NCBI GenBank assembly: GCA_041603235.1
Contig: JBFIES010000008.1
Span: forward strand, 1 to 64,000
Length of the DNA stretch: 64,000 bases
Reading direction: 5' to 3'
Source: Panacagrimonas sp041603235
Lineage (GTDB): Bacteria > Pseudomonadota > Gammaproteobacteria > Nevskiales > Nevskiaceae
Under the pieces are notes generated by a model. The model did no database searches. It worked only from the letters and a program-made list of their open reading frames with translations, and was not told where the DNA came from. The position numbers and the translations under genes were made by a program. Position 1 is the stretch's first letter. Each line of letters begins with the position of its first letter. This document shows positions 58,815-64,000 of this stretch, in pieces.

Positions 58815-59833
58815 GCGTCCTGCGCCAGCAACAAGGTGTAGCGCTGATCACGGCTGTGCTGGTCGTGGCGCTGGCGGTCATTGCCGCCGTCTCGGTTCTG
58901 GATGCGGGTCATTTTTCGGTCCAGCGAGCCAGCACGCTGCAGGATTCGGTCCGGGCCTGGGGTTATGCCGCAGGTGCGGAAGACTGGGCGCGAACCATTC
59001 TCGAACGTGATGCGAAGAACAACCAGCATGATTCACTGGACGAGATCTGGGCCGAACCACAAAGTCTGCCAACAGAGAATGGCGGCATCAGTGGTGAAAT
59101 TATTGATGCGCTGAGCCGGTTCAATCTCAATAACCTGGGGCTGGCAGACAATCAGGACGCCCTGCCCGGCTTTCAGGCGCAAGACGGGGTGCCGGTGACC
59201 GAATATCTGCGACAGGTGCGCATATTCGAATCGATGATCCGGCAGCTTGCTGACGCCAGTGAGCTGATACCCAATCCGCGGGAACTCGCCGATTCCATAC
59301 GAGACTGGATCGATGAAGACCAGTTTCCAACCGGAAATGGCCGCGAAGACGGCGACTATCTCGGAATGGAGCCACCGCATCGGACCGCCAACAGGCCCAT
59401 GTCCAGCGTCACCGAGCTCAAGAGCATCCTGCAGGCACTCTATGGCGACCGGGACGATCTTGCCGGCAAGATTTACGCATTGCTGCTACCGCAGGTGACG
59501 GTGCTGCCTGTAGACGGTGTCACGCCGCTGAATATCAATACTGTCACTGCAGAGCTGTTGATGTCCCTGGACAGCACCGGCAATAACACCACGCTGGCCA
59601 CCTTTGCTGAGGAGCGGCTGCAACAACCGGTGGAGAGCCAGGCAGACATCACCACGCGGCTGCAATTGGCAGCGCAGGACGCCGACCCGGTGGTCATTTC
59701 GTTCAAGACCAACCTGTTTCAACTGCGCCTGCAGGCCGTCGATGGCGACGGGCGTGTGGCACTATATAGCCTCCTATTACGTCCCGGTTCGGGCAACGTC
59801 GTCACCGTGACGCGTAGCACCGATACTGAATAA
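58811..59833 (+). CDS. gspK: Type II secretion minor pseudopilin GspK
   Basis: Large minor pseudopilin of 340 residues forming the pilus tip. It begins QQQGVALITAVLVVALAVIAAV (in parts); as usual for GspK the +5 glutamate is absent. ISGEIIDALSRFNLNNL and DSIRDWIDEDQFPTGNGREDGDYL, in parts, are family segments. Overlaps gspJ by ATGA. Confidence 0.93.
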   Translation: MSVLRQQQGVALITAVLVVALAVIAAVSVLDAGHFSVQRASTLQDSVRAWGYAAGAEDWARTILERDAKNNQHDSLDEIWAEPQSLPTENGGISGEIIDALSRFNLNNLGLADNQDALPGFQAQDGVPVTEYLRQVRIFESMIRQLADASELIPNPRELADSIRDWIDEDQFPTGNGREDGDYLGMEPPHRTANRPMSSVTELKSILQALYGDRDDLAGKIYALLLPQVTVLPVDGVTPLNINTVTAELLMSLDSTGNNTTLATFAEERLQQPVESQADITTRLQLAAQDADPVVISFKTNLFQLRLQAVDGDGRVALYSLLLRPGSGNVVTVTRSTDTE

Positions 59834-59859
59834 TTTTCTTCAGACTATTCCCTGCTCGC

Positions 59860-61059
59860 GTGCGCGAAACTCTTTACATCCGCCTGGGCGCAACGCCGGA
59901 CAGCGACGTCGAGTACGGCTCGGCAGGGGGCGAACGTCGCACGATGCAAAGCCGGCACGGATCTCTGGCCGAGGCGGCCGAGCATGCCGCCGGGAAGCGC
60001 GTGATGGTCTTCGTTCCTGGTGAAGAGGTTCGCCTGACCACGGTAAAGGTCCCGGCAAAGCAGGCGAGCAAAGTCATGCTGGCGGTGCCATTCGCCCTCG
60101 AAGACCAGGTTGCCGATGACATTGATGACCTGCACTTCGCCGTGGGCGCGCGCACTGCCGATGGCAACTTTCCCGTGGCCATCATCGCGCGCGACCAAAT
60201 GGATGCTTTTATCCAGGCGCTGAAAAATGCCGGATTGCGTGCGGAACAACTGATCCCGGAGATGCTCGCCCTGCCCTGTTCTTCTGCTGAGCCTTTGGAA
60301 TGGTCAGGTCTTGACGACAATCATCAGGTCATCGTGCGCAGCGGACTCTGGAGTGGCTTCAGCTGTGCCCGGGAAGATTTGCCCGCTTACTTGTCGCTGG
60401 CCGAGCTGGAAGACAAGCCTTCGGTAAGGCTGTTTGTTTCGGGCGCGCAGCAGAAGGACTGGTCACAGCTTGAGTGGCCCCTCAAGTTGATGCCCTCGCC
60501 GGGTCCCCTGCATGTTCTGGTCAATCACTACCAGCCCGAGCACGCGATCAACCTGCTTCAGGGTGCCTATTCGCAGCGGCAAGACCTGGAACGCCACTGG
60601 AAACCCTGGCAGCTTGCCGCCAGCCTGTTGCTGGCGTTACTGCTGGTGTCCGGCGCAGGCATTCTGGTTGACAACATGTCCCTTCAACGGCAACTCGAAC
60701 AGCAGGATCGCGCCAACGTGGCCCGATTCCAGCAATTGTTCCCTGACCAGCAACGCATCGAGAATCTGGAGGCACAGCTGGATCAGAAGATTCGCGGCCT
60801 GTCCGGCGATGTGGCCACCGGACCCTTCGTTCTGATGCAGTCTCTGTCTGAAGCGCTGGCAGTAACCCCCGGCCTGAAACTGACGGGAATGCAATATCGG
60901 GACGAGGCGCTATACCTGTCCATGAGCGCCAAGGATCTTCAGGTTCTGGAAAAATTGCGGGCGTGGTTTGATGAGCAGGCTGACCGCGAACTTGAAGTTC
61001 AGTCAGCCAATGCCGAAACCGATGGCGCACAGATCCGAGCACGGCTGAGCGCATCATGA
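59860..61059 (+). CDS. gspL: Type II secretion inner-membrane protein GspL
   Basis: Inner-membrane protein of 399 residues linking the GspE ATPase to the pseudopilus. The N-terminal cytoplasmic actin-like domain starts LYIRLGATPDSDVEYG and has VLAVPFALEDQVADDIDDLHFA-like residues; one transmembrane helix (QLAASLLLALLLVSGAGILV) near 255 and a periplasmic ferredoxin-like domain follow. GTG start at 59860 without a clear ribosome site. Confidence 0.9.
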   Translation: MRETLYIRLGATPDSDVEYGSAGGERRTMQSRHGSLAEAAEHAAGKRVMVFVPGEEVRLTTVKVPAKQASKVMLAVPFALEDQVADDIDDLHFAVGARTADGNFPVAIIARDQMDAFIQALKNAGLRAEQLIPEMLALPCSSAEPLEWSGLDDNHQVIVRSGLWSGFSCAREDLPAYLSLAELEDKPSVRLFVSGAQQKDWSQLEWPLKLMPSPGPLHVLVNHYQPEHAINLLQGAYSQRQDLERHWKPWQLAASLLLALLLVSGAGILVDNMSLQRQLEQQDRANVARFQQLFPDQQRIENLEAQLDQKIRGLSGDVATGPFVLMQSLSEALAVTPGLKLTGMQYRDEALYLSMSAKDLQVLEKLRAWFDEQADRELEVQSANAETDGAQIRARLSAS

Positions 61060-61568
61060 GCAACTTCAGCACCAATCTTACGCAGTATCGTGCACGCTTC
61101 GACGCACTGGCTCCCCGCGAACGCTGGCTGTTGTCGCTGGGGTTTGCAGCCATCGTGATCGCCGTATTGTTTGTGGGCGTGTGGGAGCCTCTGCTCAAGA
61201 ATCGCGCGCAGAATCAGCAGGCGCTGCTGGCCTCCCGTGCTCTGTCCAGCAAGATCGAGAACGCTGCTCAAATGGTGCAGAGCAGCCGGCCTCAGCAGCG
61301 CATGGCGGTTGACCGTAATACATCGCTGATCTCGGCAGTCGACCAGACCAGCAAGAATGGCACGCTGGGCAAAGGCCCTTCGCGTATTCAACCGCAAGGC
61401 GACAAGGAAGTACGCGTGTGGTTCGAAGACGTGTCGTTCAATGCGCTCGTCAGTTGGGCAGCAGACTTGCAGAAACGCTATGGCGTGAACATCCAGACGC
61501 TCGACGTTGAGCCCAAAGGCAACCAGGGCGTGGTGTCGGTTCGGCTCACCCTGGTTCGCGATTCATGA
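61056..61568 (+). CDS. gspM: Type II secretion inner-membrane protein GspM
   Basis: Bitopic inner-membrane protein of 170 residues, partner of GspL. LAPRERWLLSLGFAAIVIAVLFVGVWEPLL, in parts, is the typical N-terminal tract and helix. The C-terminal ferredoxin-like domain includes VRVWFEDVSFNALVSWAADLQKRYGV in parts. Overlaps gspL and gspN by four bases each. Confidence 0.92.
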   Translation: MSNFSTNLTQYRARFDALAPRERWLLSLGFAAIVIAVLFVGVWEPLLKNRAQNQQALLASRALSSKIENAAQMVQSSRPQQRMAVDRNTSLISAVDQTSKNGTLGKGPSRIQPQGDKEVRVWFEDVSFNALVSWAADLQKRYGVNIQTLDVEPKGNQGVVSVRLTLVRDS

Positions 61569-62359
61569 AGCCGGTCTGGCTCATTCTGCTTGGGCTGCTG
61601 AGTTTCCTGCTCAGTGCTCTGTTCGCAGCGCCGGTAGATCGGCTTCATGCCTGGCTGGTCCCGGATCAATCTCAGGTCCGAGCGTTGGGTTTGAGCGGGA
61701 CTTTGTCCAGTGGCAGCACAGCCTTGATCCAGGCCCGCAACAAGCCGGTGTTGAAAGACCTTTCCTGGGAGCTGCAGAAACTGAATCTGCTGCTCGGGCG
61801 CGCGAGCTTCGATGTCTCCGGCGGCGCTGACGGCATGTTGCTGGATGGCACGGTTTCCGCCGTGCCCTCGGGTGCCGTCAGTCTGAAAGGCTTTCGCTTG
61901 AGCTCGCCCCTTGGCGCTCTGGCAGCGTCAGCGGGTTTTGCTTTTATTCCTGCAATCGGCGCGATCGGCGCTGACATTCAGCATCTGAAGCTGCGTGACC
62001 AATGGCCTGCGAGTGCCAATGGCGTCATCACGGCGCACAAGCTGAGCTGGAAACTAGGTCGAGATCCGATTCTTCTCGGCGACTATACGGCCCGCCTTGA
62101 AAACGAAACCGGCGGTATCCGCGCGGATATCAGTACGCTTTCCGGGCCTTTGGAGGTCACCGGAGACGCGCATTTGAATCACGATCGAAGCTGGGAGCTG
62201 AACCTCAAGATGAAACCCCGACCCGATGCTGAAGCCATGGTGGGCAATCTGGTACGGAACATGGGCCAGCCGGACACACAGGGCTGGTATCACCTGAAGC
62301 GCCGCGGCGGGCAAGCGACTGCCAACCAGGCTGCGGGGATAGAGGCGCTGACGCAATGA
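61565..62359 (+). CDS. gspN: Type II secretion protein GspN
   Basis: Protein of 264 residues with one N-terminal helix (LILLGLLSFLLSALFAAPVDRLHAWL, in parts) and a periplasmic domain (LSGTLSSGSTALIQARNKPVLKDLSWEL, in parts; GWYHLKRRGG near the end). GspN is found only in some systems and its role is not settled. It ends the gsp run; gspC, D, E and F are not in this window. Overlaps the NUDIX gene by ATGA. Confidence 0.87.
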   Translation: MKPVWLILLGLLSFLLSALFAAPVDRLHAWLVPDQSQVRALGLSGTLSSGSTALIQARNKPVLKDLSWELQKLNLLLGRASFDVSGGADGMLLDGTVSAVPSGAVSLKGFRLSSPLGALAASAGFAFIPAIGAIGADIQHLKLRDQWPASANGVITAHKLSWKLGRDPILLGDYTARLENETGGIRADISTLSGPLEVTGDAHLNHDRSWELNLKMKPRPDAEAMVGNLVRNMGQPDTQGWYHLKRRGGQATANQAAGIEALTQ

Positions 62360-62823
62360 GTGATTCGCAATGGCAACCGCATGTCGTCGTCGCTGCCGTC
62401 GTCGAGCGCGACAACCGCTTCCTGATCGTTGAGGAACGCATCAATGGCGACCTCCGGCTCAATCAACCTGCAGGACATTGGGAACAGGGCGAAACCCTGA
62501 TTCAGGGTGTCGTGCGTGAGACGCTGGAAGAGTCGGCCTGGGATATCGAGGTGACACAGTTTCTGGGTGTGTACGAGTGGCAGCCACCGGCCTTGGGATA
62601 TCCCTTCGTTCGCTTTGCATTCGTCGGAAAAGCACTGCGGCATCATCCGGAATTGACCTTGGATGACGGTATTGAACGAGCCGTCTGGATGAGCGAGGAA
62701 GAGCTCAAGGCCTGTCGGCCGATTCATCGCGGTCCCTCCGTGCTCAAGTGCATCGCAGATTACCGCGCTGGCCGATTTCTACCCCTGCATGTCATCCAGC
62801 ATCTCGTGGATGAGCATCCCTGA
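62356..62823 (+). CDS. NudJ-like NUDIX hydrolase
   Basis: Pyrophosphohydrolase of 155 residues resembling NudJ (thiamine and nucleotide phosphatase). The NUDIX box GHWEQGETLIQGVVRETLEESA keeps the metal-binding glutamates (RETLEE) but ends in Ala where Gly is usual. HVVVAAVVERDNRFLIVEERINGDLRLNQPAGH, in parts, is close to NudJ. Coupled to gspN upstream; the pth gene follows. Confidence 0.85.
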   Translation: MSDSQWQPHVVVAAVVERDNRFLIVEERINGDLRLNQPAGHWEQGETLIQGVVRETLEESAWDIEVTQFLGVYEWQPPALGYPFVRFAFVGKALRHHPELTLDDGIERAVWMSEEELKACRPIHRGPSVLKCIADYRAGRFLPLHVIQHLVDEHP

Positions 62824-62896
62824 TGCATGCACGGCACATTGATCTTTGACGAAGGGCGGACCCGCCCCCGGCCCACCAACGCTTCTCACAGGATTC

Positions 62897-63481
62897 ATGG
62901 CTGAACAAAAACAGATCGCGCTGATCGGACTCGGCAACCCCGGTCCTGAATACGACAGGACTCGCCACAACGCGGGCTTCTGGCTGGCGGACAGAATGGT
63001 GGATCGCTACAGGGGCAGCTTCAAGAGCGAGTCCAAGTTCTTCGGATCATTGGCACGGCTTAGGCTCGGTCCACTGGACATCCTTGTCCTCAAGCCCGCC
63101 ACCTACATGAATCGCAGCGGACAGGCTGTCGCCGCCTTATGCAATTTCTACAAGATTCCGGTGAATGATGTGCTGGTGGCTCACGACGAGCTTGATCTGC
63201 CGGTTGGAACGGTACGGCTGAAGCTGGGCGGCGGCCATGGTGGTCACAACGGGCTACGTGACATTCACAAGCCCCTCGGCGATGCCTACCGGCGCGTGCG
63301 CATTGGCGTGGGGCATCCGGGCGACCGCGCAAGAGTGATGGGTTATCTCACCGAATCACGGCCTTCGAAGGCGGAGAGTGAGTCCATCATGGTCGCCATC
63401 GAGCATGCAATTGATGCGGTGGAAACCTGGTCTGCCTCAAGCTGGGACAAAGCTGTGCAGGCACTGCATACCCAAGCCTGA
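62897..63481 (+). CDS. pth: Peptidyl-tRNA hydrolase
   Basis: Enzyme of 194 residues that recycles tRNA from peptidyl-tRNA. Active residues appear in IGLGNPGPEYDRTRHNAGFW (Asn and the catalytic His), TYMNRSGQAV and VAHDELDLPVG (Asp). GGGHGGHNGLRDI is diagnostic. The ATG at 62897 after AGGA gives the standard length; the upstream TTG would add 17 unconserved residues. Confidence 0.96.
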   Translation: MAEQKQIALIGLGNPGPEYDRTRHNAGFWLADRMVDRYRGSFKSESKFFGSLARLRLGPLDILVLKPATYMNRSGQAVAALCNFYKIPVNDVLVAHDELDLPVGTVRLKLGGGHGGHNGLRDIHKPLGDAYRRVRIGVGHPGDRARVMGYLTESRPSKAESESIMVAIEHAIDAVETWSASSWDKAVQALHTQA

Positions 63482-63527
63482 GCGACTGAACCAGACGCGC
63501 TGATCAGATGCCGGGATAGGCTTGGGT
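63470..63527. other. Ten-base inverted repeat spanning convergent gene ends
   Basis: ACCCAAGCCT (63470-63479) and AGGCTTGGGT (63518-63527) are perfect inverted arms 38 bases apart, lying in the last codons of pth and of the convergent exported-protein gene. They could form a shared transcript-end structure. Confidence 0.4.
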
Positions 63528-63986
63528 CTGGATGGTGGAAGCACGCTCCGTAGGGTCGCTTTGCAGGCCCTTGACCGTTGCTCGAATGCTGACGCGCCCC
63601 ATCTCCGTATTGAGATGGAATTGCTCAGATCGACCTAGCTTGATTCCAAAAGTCGGCGCCGCGAAGCGTTTTTCGGTGCTGCCGTTGCGGCTGTAGAGCT
63701 CGAGCTGCAGCAGGGCCTTGAAGTCTCCGGCGCCGGGGAATGCCGTCACCCGCTGATTGAGGCGCACCCCGCCCGCTTGTCCGGGCTTCCCGATTTGAAC
63801 CGTATTAGATTCACCGGAGCGAAGTGTGGAGTCTGGGTTGGCCAGTTCCACTCCATTACGCATGATTTCAAGCTGGACCTGATAGGCCTTGAAGCTGCCA
63901 GCTGGGTGCGACGGTGCTGCCGCTGCAAGGCTGCCGTGCAACAACATCGCGCAGGCGGCGATAATGGACATGAGTTTTGGTTTCAT
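63504..63986 (-). CDS. Exported protein of unknown function
   Basis: Protein of 160 residues with a signal peptide (KLMSIIAACAMLLHGSLAAAAPS). The mature part reads as beta-strands (FKAYQVQLEIMRNGVELANPDSTLRSGE, in parts; FKALLQLELYSRNGSTEKRF; GRVSIRATVKGLQSD). I do not recognise a family. It may be periplasmic or secreted. It has no cysteines in the mature part and no GlyGly-CTERM tail. The next gene upstream lies outside the window. Start at the ATG 63986; an ATG four codons earlier is possible. Confidence 0.65.
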   Translation of the reverse strand: MKPKLMSIIAACAMLLHGSLAAAAPSHPAGSFKAYQVQLEIMRNGVELANPDSTLRSGESNTVQIGKPGQAGGVRLNQRVTAFPGAGDFKALLQLELYSRNGSTEKRFAAPTFGIKLGRSEQFHLNTEMGRVSIRATVKGLQSDPTERASTIQTQAYPGI

Positions 63987-64000
63987 GAATTGCCCCATTC

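Overview
The window is chromosomal DNA from a GC-rich gammaproteobacterium. The order fabD-fabG-acpP-fabF-pabB-pabC-mltG-tmk-holB-pilZ, the type II secretion genes gspG to gspN and the DksA-like protein all point to Gammaproteobacteria. The dense left side (AlkB/XylM-type hydroxylase, Baeyer-Villiger monooxygenase, DUF1214, sulfotransferase, several regulators) resembles hydrocarbon, terpenoid or steroid degraders such as the Nevskiales. That placement is an inference from gene content; no rRNA gene is present to test it.

Layout. 1-13.3 kb: a truncated membrane diiron hydroxylase divergent from a MerR-type regulator, a phytoene-desaturase-like FAD enzyme, a GntR regulator, a sulfotransferase/DUF1214/SDR operon, a large MalT/AlkS-like LuxR regulator, DUF1330 and membrane genes, and a BASS transporter. 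13.3-15.7 kb: an Lnb-type (DUF4105) envelope protein and a DUF3015 protein. 15.9-33.3 kb: two catabolic operons flanking an AraC regulator. The leftward one is kinase-VOC-BVMO/hydrolase fusion. The rightward one is kinase-acyl-CoA dehydrogenase-acyl-CoA synthetase, then a sugar-type ABC importer with two strictosidine-synthase/SMP-30 propellers (one fused to a permease), then TetR. 33.3-37.4 kb: a lone tyrosine recombinase, a small outer-membrane barrel, and a head-repeat surface protein with an S74 self-processing domain. 37.5-43.3 kb: a molybdopterin oxidoreductase-ferredoxin-ferredoxin reductase operon and another acyl-CoA ligase. 43.6-47.6 kb: a glucosylglycerol-phosphate phosphatase (StpA), a DksA-like protein with a long basic tail, a cNMP-binding/rhodanese protein and PilZ. 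47.6-55.8 kb: the fab/pab/holB block. 55.8-62.4 kb: rhombosortase and gspG-N. 62.4-64 kb: a NUDIX hydrolase, Pth and an exported protein of unknown function.

The most interesting reading is that the 15.9-33.3 kb region forms one pathway. A BVMO would turn a ketone into an ester or lactone, and the fused hydrolase would open it to a hydroxy acid. The CoA ligase, an aminoglycoside-phosphotransferase-like kinase and an ACAD10/11-like dehydrogenase would then move the hydroxyl group so that beta-oxidation can proceed, as in the LvaA/LvaC/LvaE levulinate logic. The ABC importer and its lactonase-like propellers would supply the substrate. Each operon has its own putative control site: a 21-bp-spaced AraC-type direct repeat at 20374-20410 and an inverted repeat over a -35 box at 21777-21796. 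The substrate is unknown.
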